From Chrysomallon squamiferum (Eukaryota; Mollusca; Gastropoda; Neomphalida; Peltospiridae), in contig CM022678.1 in the NCBI GenBank assembly GCA_012295275.1, positions 18,725,978-18,778,932 of the forward strand: a stretch of DNA of 52,955 nt, written 5' to 3'. A program made the translations under genes and the position numbers. Positions 1 to 13,899 of the stretch are shown piece by piece; within the stretch, counting starts at the first letter, position 1; each line of letters begins with the position of its first letter. Under the pieces are notes generated by a model. It was not told the DNA's origin. It saw only the letters and a list, made by a program, of their open reading frames with translations, and ran no database searches.

Positions 1-879
1 TTTATCCTTAATCCTAGTCTCACAAAACAATTAAGTAGACAAACAGGCAAAGACAAACCATCTAATTTAAGATGTGTGCATCAAAAGATCAGTGCACTAA
101 ATTAGCTCAGTTTAAATTTAGAACGAGGACTGAACATTTGACCCTGATGCCATTCGATATCTTCAGATTAATAATTTATTTAGAATTTGTTTTGTATTAA
201 TTTGATTCGTTTTTTTATTGTTTATATATTTGTTTCTATCTGCGTTCACAATCTATCTACAGATGTAAACACACACACACACACACGTGCATACGTTTTA
301 ATTTAAGATATAATATTGTATTTTTATTTTGCCCTGTTTAAGTTATTTCGGTTTCTTAAAAGCAAATATCTTTTCCAGTTCGCTCCAGAACAAGTTGATA
401 TCTTTTTCCTTTCCATTTTGCCGTCTGCTATTATCGTGTCACGTGAAAATTGATTACGTATTTAAAGCCTTAACTTGCGTGAACTATTACCCAGAGTGTT
501 AGTCTTTTTGTCAAACAAACAAATGGGCTAAGCTTTGAAATACACACAGACTGTTCACGTTTATATTTTTCGTTGTTAGTTTCAGTTTTCGCACTTGCGT
601 GCAATTTTGATATTTGCGATTTGCGTTTCCGTTAGTTTCAGACGCAACAAATTACACTGCCAAGTCTGTTCCTATTTTTAAAAATAAAAAATAATAATAA
701 TAATAATGCAATGCTTGTCTTGCATTTTAGTTTCAGATATTTCGCAAAAATAGAACAAGTTAGCGAGTGTATGAAGGTTTCGTTTCTGTTTGTAAGGGAC
801 ATAAAGACAGACAGTCGGAGAGTAAGAGACAGAGAAAGCTGACTAGAAAATCAGAGAGAGAGATAGACACACAGTTCAC

Positions 880-884
<5 letters not shown>

Positions 885-968
<84 letters not shown>
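885..968. repeat. (AG)n microsatellite
   Basis: An uninterrupted 84-bp AG run. It produces spurious Arg-Glu and Leu-Ser reading frames on the two strands. Confidence 0.97.
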
Positions 969-973
<5 letters not shown>

Positions 974-2320
974 ATGTTCATCCAGTTATGAATATATTAT
1001 ATAAAAATATATAATAATAATTAATAATCAAATATATCTATTATTTGTTTTTAAAATGAGCGTATTTCATTCTGGAAGTTACTTCCACAGTTATAGTATA
1101 GTTGCAACCTTTCAGCAATGTTGACGATCTTTATCTCCAAATCCTGATTCTGCGCCCTGCATATTAAATATTTTTCAAAACGAATATATATATTCCGGCC
1201 CACTTCAGTTTATATCAACAGCCGGTGGCAGAAAGGGATATAAAATATTGATAATTCTAAAAAAATATCTTCCTTTTGTTTTATTTCAACAACCGTTTAC
1301 TTCTTTTCGTAGGACATTACTTTATCGACATTTCTGTATCGTCTTGTTTTAATAATGGTTCAAATAAGCAAACCTAAACGTCCGGTTTTTTGACGTTATC
1401 GTTCGCAAAAGCGCATCATACGTAAAGTTCAGTATAAGTCAGCAAAAAGAACCTCCATGTTGATAGATTCGTACAAATATGCTAGCTCTGCGAAAAACAA
1501 ATGCTAACAAATGTCATAAAGAAATTCTCCACGCTAGAATTATGCTAAGATCGCTTCTCACACATACACTGACGATATACCGGCTTAACTCATTAAATAT
1601 GTTCTCGGCAAAAGTATATACAGAAATCAATAGCCAGGATTTCGCGCGTCACGTGTCCTGTAAAGCTGGACGTCACACAACAGTGTTTGCTATAAACACT
1701 AAAGTCGACTGAGATAAATCGTCACAAAAAAAAAAAAACAAAACATATATAAATAAGAAAGTATCCTATATAGCATGGATACTTTCAGTTATTTTTGACA
1801 ACAACAACAACAACAACAACAATATTAGTAGTAGTAGTACTGGATACAGAATGGCGGTGTCATAAGAATCAGACGTTTAATAACACTTTTTTGTTTCTTT
1901 CTTTTTTTTTTTTCTTTCTTAAATTTTTAACTTCTAAATTTTTAATTTTAATTTTATTTTATTTATTATTATTATTATTATTATTATCAACTTTTTCATT
2001 TTTATTTTTATTATTATTATTTTATTTTTTATGTATCAAATATCTCTTATTTTTTTTAATGTTTTTTTTAAATTTGATATAATAATGACATGACAGGCAA
2101 ATGGCCAGTATCAAATGGTGGGCTACTCTCATCGATTAAGCGAAGCAAGAAATGTTCACCTTCTCGTATACAGGAAATCATATATCACAATATATGACAA
2201 ACAAGTTGATATCTGCAATGATTTCGGAAGTGCTAAAACTAAATACTGCTTGCTACCTTATTAAAGCTAAATACAGCATATACGGTTACATTTAAACTTT
2301 ACTTAACTGATGTACAAACG

Positions 2321-2323
<3 letters not shown>

Positions 2324-2375
<52 letters not shown>
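2324..2375. repeat. (GA)n microsatellite
   Basis: An uninterrupted GA run of about 52 bp in intergenic sequence. Confidence 0.97.
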
Positions 2376-2377
<2 letters not shown>

Positions 2378-3930
2378 CATAACATGATGACTTGTACCGA
2401 CTATACTTCCTTATTTTCACCAGACTATTGATTGTGTTATTTGAATGCTTACTTCACGTCCTGTCTTCAGACTTTGCACTAATTATCCAAAAGTTTACCA
2501 TCATCTGTAGCTTTACGAAGTATTGATGTCTAAGCTGTTGTCGAAAAGTCAGCGTTAAAAAGTTAAATCAGAAAGTGTGGGTCTTACAATATTCGTCTGG
2601 TCAACAGAATGACAAATGTAAGTGAAATCTCAAGATGTGACAACGAAAGAAAATTGTCCGAGTTTACCAACGTGACGACTTACATTAGAAATGTCTGTGG
2701 TTAACTGTCCAGTATAGTGTAAGGATTTACATAGCAATAGTTATTTTATATTTAAGCTTAAAGCATGCCTTTCCTGGGCACTCATTTTTAAGTGTTTAAT
2801 TTATAGAGACGATTCAAACGTCTATCTCAACAGACTAATTATTTCCGAATCTCGATTTCACAAAGGCTTTTCGTACCGTTATAAATAAAAAAAAATGTTA
2901 ATATAGTTTATATATGCATTAATTTACACTGGTTAAATTCTACATGGTACGTAATTTAATATATAAAGATATACTACATACTGTTAAAGTATTACAGAAT
3001 CCTGGAGAAGAGGCTATAAAAGTATTATAAATAATAATTTAGCTCTGTAACACAACCACGGTCCAAGATGCGATCCGCTGGCCTTACCATTCTTGAGTTC
3101 AATATCTTAACCGATATCAGGTATTTTCGTTTGTAAGCTGTTTCTTATTTTCTCTTTTTTTTTTTTTTTCTCTCTCTCTCTCTCTGTTATCCTCATTCTT
3201 AAACACTTTCATGTAAGCACTTTGTGTCACCAAGGGAAGTAACTACGTTTATTTAAAAACGATAATTTTCACATTTTTCTCACTTATGATTATGGCGGTC
3301 ATCACAACAACAACAATGATGATGATGATGGCTGTTGTGCTCTCCTTGCTATTTCTTTGGCGAAGCAGTGGTTAAAAAAAAACCAGTTCTATTTTCTGAT
3401 TTGACTGGTACTGAATAAATGACTGAAGAACAAACACAACAGTAAATAAGTATTTATTTTATTAAACATGGTTTATTCAGTGAATGTTACCATTAAAAAT
3501 TTTGTCTCCAATAATGAATAATTTATAAGTATATATATATATATATATCTAGATATGAGCAGATGTTATTTTAAACTGAAGAAACAAAATCGCTGAAATA
3601 TTTAAATATTTGAAATTTTTTTTTTTTTTTTTTTTTTGTGATGAAGTACAGTACAACCTTGAATTAATGGAGTCAGAAGACTAAAATGATGTCCATTTAT
3701 TTTGATAACTTTACGAAGATGCAATTTAGAGTGCATTTGCTAACAAGATGTGTATAAGAGCCTTCTAAACACCCCCATGAATTACTGATAGGCTCTTCCT
3801 TTATCCATCTCCATTTGCTGAACTTGTAAAGTGATATACAGAAGATCAATACACTGGTTGATTATGTATGGTGATACAACCAGTGATCGATATTTTTATC
3901 ATTTATTTTCTCATTTTTGATTTGATTACA

Positions 3931-3995
<65 letters not shown>

Positions 3996-4010
3996 TAATA
4001 ATGTAGTAGT
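3931..4010. repeat. (AAT)n microsatellite
   Basis: AAT triplets repeated over about 70-80 bp. They give false poly-Asn and poly-Ile frames. A second AAT tract lies at 4395-4452. Confidence 0.95.
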
Positions 4011-4393
4011 AGTAATAATAATAACAACAAAAACTAGACAAAAAAGATAACTTTAAACTCAACATATTTCAAACTAGTATGAAAAATAAACTTTGCATTC
4101 ATTTCAGATTCTCAGTGTGAATACATAAATAGTTTTTTCTTTTTATTTCTCTCTGGACATATCTGAATATCTCAGTTACCTAGTTTCAAAAAAGTTTAGT
4201 TTCTTTACGTACAGTTTTATGATAAATAAATCAAATTTATAATGGTTGACCATTCATATATACATATGTTTTTATATAAAATGTTAAAATGAAATCAGGT
4301 GAACATTTGTAGTTATTGCTATGTAACACCTGCATGCAGCTGATCATGAGATTTAAGACATTATCCTATGTATATATAAACATAAAATCATTA

Positions 4394-4455
<62 letters not shown>

Positions 4456-5329
4456 GAACAAAATAATAATTTAAAAAAAACATAAAATAAAAATAAAGTA
4501 AAATAAATAATGGTATAATTTCCAAGAAACAATTTATTTCTAATATTTTTTTGCCTTTAAATTATTTTTAAAACATTTATTCCAGTTAACATTCTGAATC
4601 CAACTGATTTAAACACCCACCAATTAAATAACAATAAAAAAAAAAAAGTTAAGAAAGAAATGTTTATGATTATAAAATGTTGTTTATACCACATATTCAA
4701 TGTATTTCAGAGAATGAAAATGTAGATTAAAAATTTTCACAGAAACATTTCAGCTGACCACAAAGTATAAAGAAAATAAAAGAATGGATGTTGTTTTGCA
4801 ATCTACCTTCAAATTTTCATCACTATTTTGAGTAATCTTTTTAATTTGTTGTATTTCTGTTGTTTGTTTGTTTTTTTTTTTTTTTTTTTTTTCTTTTTCT
4901 TTTTCTCATATATTATTTTTAAGAGAAATACTTAAAAGTTCAGTTTATAGGAAAAAAAACACCCTTAAAACCAAACAAACTAAATATAAAATAAAAAAAA
5001 ACCCTAAAGAATTAAAAAATAATAATAAAATAATAATAGTAAGCATATAAATCTACTTTATAATAGATGTTTCTTTTCTGTGTAAGAAAAACAAAGCAAT
5101 TGTTTACATGATAAGTATTTTCTTTTTTTTAAAAACTTCTTTCAATTTGCTGACACTGCCACTTTAATTTGTACCCAATTGTCTCGCTTGTAAAACAAAG
5201 TCTGTCGACATGAACACTTTTTGCTTGTAAAACAAAATCTGTCAACATTAACACTTCTGCATCAAATAAAACTGACATTTGTCTGGCGTTATGTTTTCAC
5301 TTATTAAAATAGAGAAAAATCAATGTTCA

Positions 5330-5509
5330 CTATTTTTTCCATTTCTCCTGATGCTGGTATGCTGTCATGGGTTGTCCACCCCTGCCACACGTCCCTACCC
5401 CCACACGACCCTCCACCGCTTCGGGTGTGGCAAATATACTTCTCTTCACTCGTCCTTTGTTAGTTTTCGAAAATGTCTGCAATGATTTACATTTGTAACA
5501 TTTAATTCT

Positions 5510-5542
<33 letters not shown>

Positions 5543-8500
5543 TACTGCTGTTATTTTTTTTTACTGTTTTAAAACAAATTATTTTTCAATTTCTACCAAA
5601 AACAATGTAAAATTAAAATTACAATTTCTAATCAAATGAATTTAGAAATATAAGAAATGAGAATAAAAAAAGACAAAAATAAATAAAAAATATAAATCTC
5701 ATTCTATTTAGACAGAAAACTGAATTTAAACGTCATCGTAATTTAAAATAGTCAACAAAAAAACAACAACTTGAAAAGCAATTTAATAAAAATATCATTG
5801 AATAGAAATATTTTTTACATTGGCATAATTAGAGATCTTCTATCAATTATAGTAACCCAGAGATAATAACTCAAGGATAATTACACTGGCCCTTAAAAGT
5901 CCTTTCATTTACAATAACTAAGGCCAGTTGCATTAGTGCTTAAAGTAACCCATGAATAGTTAACTGTTCTGTGTAGATCCTTTTGTTTATAATAACTGAA
6001 GGATAATTAGACTGGTCCTTAAAAATCATTTATAAGAACTTAGGAATAGTTATACTGGTCTGTGTAGATTCTTTCATTTACAATTACCCAGAGATAATTT
6101 CAATGGTCCTTAAAGATCATTTCAGTTGTCATAACCCAATTATAAAAACCAGGAGTGACACAGCTGTCCACTGGACATCAAAGCAAACCAGGAATGTGTA
6201 AACCATGAAAATCTTTAAAAGCCGCTTAATAACATAATGCAGAGTTACTCACCTTTGCGTTAAATAATTTCCACTTATTTTTCTCTGCTTCTCTTTCTTC
6301 TTCAAGCATCTTCATTCGCTGTGCCTTTTTCTGTGACTTCTTTCGTTTGTAGTCTCTCTGCTGGATGGCCAAATCTTTTCTGTAAGTCAAAACAGACGGA
6401 GAAAATGTAAATAAATAAATAAATAACATTTAGTAACTGTTCTCAAAAACATATCGTAGGGATTCAGGCAAGAACAGTTTTAATTCTTAAATTTGATTGA
6501 GCTTAATGAAACCATAATGAAAATGTAGCTTCGGTCAAATAAACAAACAGTCCAGATACTTTGTTTTACACCTATTCTTAACCAGTATTACATAACAATA
6601 CATAAAACAATCAGTATGTTTTGATTCTACAGCTGCTTTCCCAGTTGTGGATTTAGTTTTGATCTCATCCACATCAATCACTAACTAACCAAAAGAAAAC
6701 AGTTTAGGACTGACAAAAGTGAACTTATTTCTTAAATGCACAATTTAAAACAAAGGAAAAAGAAAAGCCTATAATAACAGAAAACATATAAAATGAGTGA
6801 AAGAAAGTACAACAGAAATAATATTAAAGGCAAACAAAGCATAAAAAGAATGCCTATGGAATACCTATCAACTAGTGAAATATTTTTCAGGACTGAAATA
6901 AAACTGAATATTTTTAGATGTTTATGATTTAAAATAGTTTAGCTTTTAATATTTTGAATTTAATAAAATGTTACAGTTAATTATTTCATTATTATCTGTA
7001 ATGTGTAGGCATAATAAACCATGCATAATCTTTCATTTAAGAAGAAAAATGTACCACATAATCTGATTTATAAGCAAAAGAGTTAATGTCAGCAGACTTT
7101 GTCATATACAAAAGTGTTAATGACATCAGTATTTGTCACACGCAAAACAGTTAATACCAGCAGACTTTATTTTATGTAAAACAGTTAATCAATGACAGCA
7201 GACTTTGTTATATGCAAAATAATTTAATGTCAGCAGAATTTATATCACAAGGAACAGTTAATGTCAGCACAGAATGTTATATATAAAATAGTAGTTCGTG
7301 CCAGAAGAAATTTTTTTAACAAAAGAGTTAATGCCAAAAATCTTTATCTTATAAGCAAACAGTTAGTGTCAGCACACTTTATAAATGTGAGCAGCCTTTA
7401 TTTTAATACCAGCAGAATTTATTAAGTGAGAATTAATGTTAGAGGACTTTACACTTAAGCATCAGAAGAATTTATGCACTGATGTTAACAGGCTGCTACT
7501 TGTCCAGACTGAAAATCTATTCCTTGTTGAAAACACGACAGATACGTTAGTGAAGGGAGGCAACTCACTTTGATTTCGGCCGTTTGGAATCGGGTCCTCC
7601 TTCTCCCTCAGTGTGACGTTTCTGAAGTTCGGGCAGTTTCAGCTGTGACAGCTGCCAAACAAAAACATTTAAAAAACTTATACAAGCAACAAGTAATCTC
7701 ACAACTGACCCATCTGTCAAACTTAAAATATGACATACACAAATAAAAACATTTTAAAAACTTATACAAGCAACAAGTAATCTCACAACTGTGCCATCTG
7801 TCAAACTTAAAATAAGACATAAACAAATAAAAACATAACCTAATATAAGTTTCATCTATGGAGTCTAATAAAATAGATACAAATACAATTTTTTTTTTAA
7901 AATACGAGTTTTATCTAAAATATATACAAGTAAAATTTAATCTAATAATCATTTCGTCTGTCAAGCCTAATAAATTAGACATAAATCAAAATGTAACAAA
8001 ACTGTTTTAATATTTTTATAAAGTCCATAGCACTTTCAACTTGCTTTAGCAAATAATTCTTTTTAACCTAAGTGATAGGACTGCTAATATTGAGTTCCAA
8101 GATCAGAATAATGCAATTAAATTAATGACCAATGATGTACAATATAACTCTGCAATTCCTCTATTACATTTCATATTGTACAGACTACTGTTATAGTTGT
8201 TATTTGTATTATAATTTATATCTGTGTTACAGCTGTTATACTGTACAATATTTATTTTATCGCTGTTATATTGTATAATATTTATTTTATCGCTGTTATA
8301 TTGTATAATATTTGTTTTATCGCTAATGTATAGTTCAGTACTAAGCTACATTTGTTATAATGTACCAACCTATTTGACAGCTCTTTTAATTGCATTATAT
8401 ATGTTACAGCTGCTGTACTGAATAATATTTGATATAGGTGTTATACAGTAAGTACAGGTTTTAGCCACTGTGTTGTACACTACCTGTATTACAGTACGTG

Positions 8501-11500
8501 TGCTGTAGATGTTGTATTCTATTTCTGTTAAAGCTTTTATATTGTACAGTACCTTTGTTATAGCTGTCACTGTACCTGATTTTTAGATATTATATTGTTA
8601 CCGTGATAAATCTGTTGTATTTCAAAGTCTTTTTAGTTACGGCTATGTCGTACTAGATCTGTGATATGCTGCACAGTACCTGAGTGATATCTGTATTGCC
8701 CCAGTCATCAAATGTGACAGTACAAGTGTCATCTTCCAGAATTTCATCAATTACTGCATCGTAATATCTACAGAACAAACAAACAAAACAGTTCAAACAG
8801 AAAAAGTTGTTGTGTTAAGAAGCATAAGGAATAACAAACTAATAACTGTAAAGAAAAATAACAAAGTGATAACTGTAAATTAAGTCACTGGTGTTATTTC
8901 TTAATGCACACGGATTATTCCCTTTAAATAAAAAAAAAAAACATAATAAAAATTATAAATTTTATAACCTCTGGAGTGACTGGCATAAATTACTGTTAAT
9001 TCTTGTAAAAATGATATCTTTTGGTTTTCTTTCTTTATTCTTCTTAATCTTATTATTAATTGTTGTTGTTGTTGTTGTTGTCATTATATTTTTTCATTAT
9101 TATTTTTATTATTATTATTATTTTTTTTTTTTTATCTGACATGTCAGTTAACAACATCTTCGGCATGAAGTCTACACATTCCATAATTCAGAACGTTACT
9201 GAACAACTTACTGGCCGTCTCCGGAGTAAACTGCTTGAACAGCATCGCCCACTTTCCAGGTGTGCTGCGACGACGTCGTGTCATTCACGTCGCTTGTCAC
9301 TGAGTCTCCTGTCACCTCTCCCGACTTGCCTGCCACCAGCTCAACCGTCAGGTCAATCACCTCCTGTACAGAAAACACACAAATAATCACACATCAGTTC
9401 ACGTGTAAGTTCACACAAACAGTAATTGTATTGTTAGTTACACGTCGATATGGATTATATATATACACATTGTTTCAGTTCACAAGCAAATAATCGTTTT
9501 AAGTTCACACATACATTGTGTCATTTCAAATAAAACGATCGTATTTAGTTCTCGTGTACTGTGTTTCAATTCACATGTAAGTAATAATGTTAGTTCACAC
9601 ATAAACGATCAGAAATACTCAAACACTCACATGTAAAACATATAAACTAGAATACTGGTATGCTGAGGGGGTTTTCTTTTTGAATATAATGTACACACCC
9701 AGAGAGTTTTATTCACAGGTTTGGAATTTGCAGTTTCAACCAGAAAGTATCTTAAATATTGCTGTCCAGTACACTGTATTCTTGCAGTGGTATACACCTG
9801 TCTACAAAACTGTATTTTAATGACTGCCAAATCATCCCTGATGACTTCATTTATCATCAAACACCAATCAACAATGATATAGGCAGCCAGCATAACAACC
9901 TTTTTAAAAATCTGACAAACAGAGCATTTCAATGATGGTGACATCTGTGAATTCAAGTTTTGATCATTTCTTTTGAGTGAGATTACAGACTTTTCAACAG
10001 ACACTAACAGAAAATAGTAAAATGCTTTGTCAAGTTTCAGTTCTTAAATGTTGCTTCTGTTCCTTCAGACCTGTACTTCACATACACATGGAATGCGTAT
10101 TTGATTTTCCTGAACAAAAATAAGTCATAACAACCTACAACAACAACAACAAAATCAGACAAACAGAAGCAACCAAAAAATTCATCATTTGTCCTCATCA
10201 TTGTCATTTTATGCAACTGCCCCGAGAAACAAACAAAATGAACTAATTGAATACCTACTATACTAATAAACATATAATAAAATATAAATTCATAAATATT
10301 CTGAATTCTTGTTGTACCATAGTAACAGAATAATAAAAAAAAAAATAATAATAATAAAATAAAAAAAAAAAAAATAAAAAATAAAAATAAATTAAAGGTT
10401 AAAAATTAAAAATAAATCGCTGCGTAAGTTCTTTTTTTAAATTATTTGTAGAGAGGAGATAACCCCATCCACAAAGGCATGTTCTATGAAACATTATTGA
10501 TCGAGAAATCTTTTTTAATTTTCTTCTTTTTTTTAAATTTACATCTGAAGTAAAATACAATAAAAAAAAAATAAAAAATATGAGATTGTGGATATAATTG
10601 AAATAAATAATATAAACCAATTTGTATATGTAGATGAAGAATGGCAGTATTTGACACTTTAAAACATAGTGACCATTATCGGCAACTGTAAGAAACCAAC
10701 ATTTCAGCAAATTCAAAAATCTGAATAGACTAGACTGACAATACACACAATCATCCACTGACCAAACTTTGAACACTGATGTTCTTAAAATCATTATACA
10801 AAATAAACCCATTGCTGCTACTACCGAAAGCAGACTTTTGCAACTGATGGAGGCCATGATACAGGCCTTTGCCTAGGAGAGGAATTTGAGAGAGAAAAAA
10901 AAAACCCACAGTAATCAGTGACAGACTATTTCTCAGCTGACTCTCATTACATTTAACTGCAACATTTGTAATAAATCATATTCGAATTTTATGTCATTTT
11001 TTCTCTTTATAAATCGGCATATCTCGTTTGTCCCAAGTGAATTTGGTTTAGTTATTTATATTTATATATATATATATATTAAACCACAGATCAGAAACCT
11101 TTTGACTGCCATTTTTCAGGCTGTTTAATCAGATCCAGTTTTTGTTCAACCCATTATCCATCAAGACATTACATTCAAAACCAGTCAACATGAATATAGA
11201 GCACTATGGGGCTACTATTTCAAATGCACATCAATACATTCCACTGATATTTAAAAATAATAAAAAAGAATTGTCATTATAATCATGTAAATTGTACAGA
11301 CATACATAAAGGCTTAGTTCTGAAATATCTGATTTCATCCACTGTTCCAGTACTTACGTCCGTATTTCGGAAACACACATGTATGGAAATATGTCGATCT
11401 GGATCTAGAAAACACAAGTCTTAGAAATATTAGGTTTGTTTATTTTTTTAATTTAAAACATCTTAATCTGCAAGATAAGTCTTAGAAACATTTTGTTACG

Positions 11501-11790
11501 TTTTTTTCTTTTTTTTTAAATTTAATTTAAAATACTTCAGTCTACAAGATACACGTGTTAGAAACATTTTGTTAAGCCTTTTTTGTTGTTTTAGAATATT
11601 TCAGGTTAGAAACCTCAGAAACAATAGAATTGTGTTGGTTTTTTTTTAATTTTAAATTTAAAATACTTCAATCTAATAAGCTGAAATCTTAGAAACATTT
11701 TGTTTATTTTTTATTTAATTCAAAACATTTCAGTCTAAAAGAGAGAAGCCTTAGATATAAAAACTTTTAAGAAACATGTTTATTTATTTA

Positions 11791-11839
<49 letters not shown>

Positions 11840-12402
11840 AACTAATGTTTGCTTTTGTTACTTTATTTTCATTATTATTATTTTTTTTAACTTTCAGACA
11901 TTTCATTATACAAGAAAACAAATCACAGAAATACTAGTTTGCTATTGTGTTTTTTAAATTTGTTTTTCTATTGTTTCATTGTGTTTGCTGGTTGTTGTTT
12001 TTTCGTTTCTTCCCTGAACTTGTTTTGTTTTCAAATTTCTTTCTATTTTGTTATTTACATAGTATTTTCTATTTTTAAACAATAAATTCTCAGAAACATT
12101 TTATGTTTGCTTTCCTTTAATTTCAAGCAATAGTAAAGTATTTCATTGAGATTTTATAATAAACCACAATCACAATGAAAACAATTCAATATCCAACAAA
12201 AATTAACTGCTAAGTAGCAGTTTCATCTTTTAAAACTGATCAAGATCATCACAATGAAATACCTTATCATTTCTCTTGCTTTTATAACCTGGTTAAAAAA
12301 TCACTGAAAGCAAGGAATTCCTATCTGAAATGAACCTCAAGGTAACATATTAACTAGAAAGTGATGGCAACTTTTTTTTTTTTTTTTTTTTAAATTAATC
12401 TA

Positions 12403-12438
<36 letters not shown>

Positions 12439-13829
12439 AGTTTTCTATGGTTTTCGGTTCTTATGTTTAGTTATTTTATGTTTTAATCTCTGCTATATTG
12501 ATATATATGCCACTTAAGTGACTTATCCATAAATAAATAAATGATAATAATAATAATAATAATAAAAGAATGTATAATTTGAATTTTTAAATATTTCGGA
12601 CTGTATATAATGCATTTAAACATTTTTCATACAGTTTTGAATATGTTAAGTTTTATAATTATGTTATAATTAATGATTAAGTTTATTCAGATTCTGCCAA
12701 TAGTATAAACTCAAAGATGTTTGCCTGCATAGTCGTGTTAAACATTTTAAAATAAATATAATAATTAAAAACAATCACAACTATCTAAGTATAATTATCT
12801 TACTGCTGCCATGTTGGTACTGTTGGTGGCATAATCATCATCACCATCATCATTTCAAGGATATTACAGTTCCCTGACACTCAGTAGGGAGCACAAGTTT
12901 GTAAACAAGAACAGTAATTTTATAATTTAAAAAAAAATTATAACGTTTAGTCACAAACTATTTTGATGACTATAATGTTAGAATAATGATTTTAAATAAC
13001 TATTAGTATTAAACAATTTTGTAAGATGATATAATTTGTATTTTACAGAAACTTTGGAAGAACCTGTGAGGTATAAATCTAAATTAAAAACAAGAGAATA
13101 TAAGAAATCAACTGTAATAATATTTGAAACAGAAAAGAAATTTACCCAACACAGGCTAAGGAAAATGTCTTGATTTCAGGCAAAACAATGGTTAAAGAAA
13201 TGTAAATAATTGTTAAACCTCTATTTCTAAAAACAATACACATCAAATATTTTAAGTATTTCTTATTTCTGTTTCAGTTTTCCTGCTATTGGTTTTTGAC
13301 CTTTTTCTTTTTTATTGATATTTAATCTTTCTTTTTTTTTTCACAATATTTCTTAAGTCAATGTTAAGTGTGCTGCTACAGAAATAATTTCTGCCTTAAA
13401 ATAACAGTGATAATGAAATATTGCAATTTATTTATTTTGGGGGGGGAGGAATTTTGTATTTTAATATTTCAATTTAAATATGTGATATATTTAGGAGGTA
13501 AAAGAGTGAACATTAAGAATAGTTTTGTCGAAAACTTTTTTTGATAATATTAATTTCCAACAGCTCGATATCAAGATATTTTCATAACCTGTGTCAGGTA
13601 AGGACAGAGAACCCACCTGAAGGTCTCGCTTCAGCTTGAGAAGGTCTTCATTTTCTGGATCAGTGGTAAGTGAGGCCTCAACCTGAAATCACAACATGTA
13701 AATATTGTTAAGAAAAAGAAAAAATAGATTTAACACCAAACATTCATTAGATGTCCCGCATTATATTAGAATTAACAAAAATAACATAATGTGTGTAAAT
13801 CTGTGACAGTATGTATATCTCATTACTAT

Positions 13830-13899
<70 letters not shown>

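Larger units (their letters stand above)
1..5329. other. Gene-free AT-rich flank with microsatellites
   Basis: I see no supportable exon chain here. The stretch holds simple repeats: (AG)n at 885-968, (GA)n at 2324-2375, AAT repeats around 3931-4010 and 4395-4452, and several poly-T runs (1896-1920, 3618-3638, 4870-4892). Short open frames in it are either translated microsatellite or lack any recognisable domain. Its right end is the 3' flank of smndc1, where a roughly 37-bp sequence built on cttgtaaaacaaa is repeated twice (about 5185-5258). Confidence 0.6.

Noticed and set aside
767-991. Open frames of repeated Arg-Glu or Leu-Ser (also at 17477, 21440, 24346, 26966, 36584, 50685)
   Set aside because: They are direct translations of GA/CT microsatellites.
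10399-10857. 152-aa minus-strand frame in smndc1 intron 2
   Set aside because: No recognisable domain. The second half is low-complexity Phe/Tyr/Ile from AT-rich DNA. It may be a decayed mobile element but cannot be supported.
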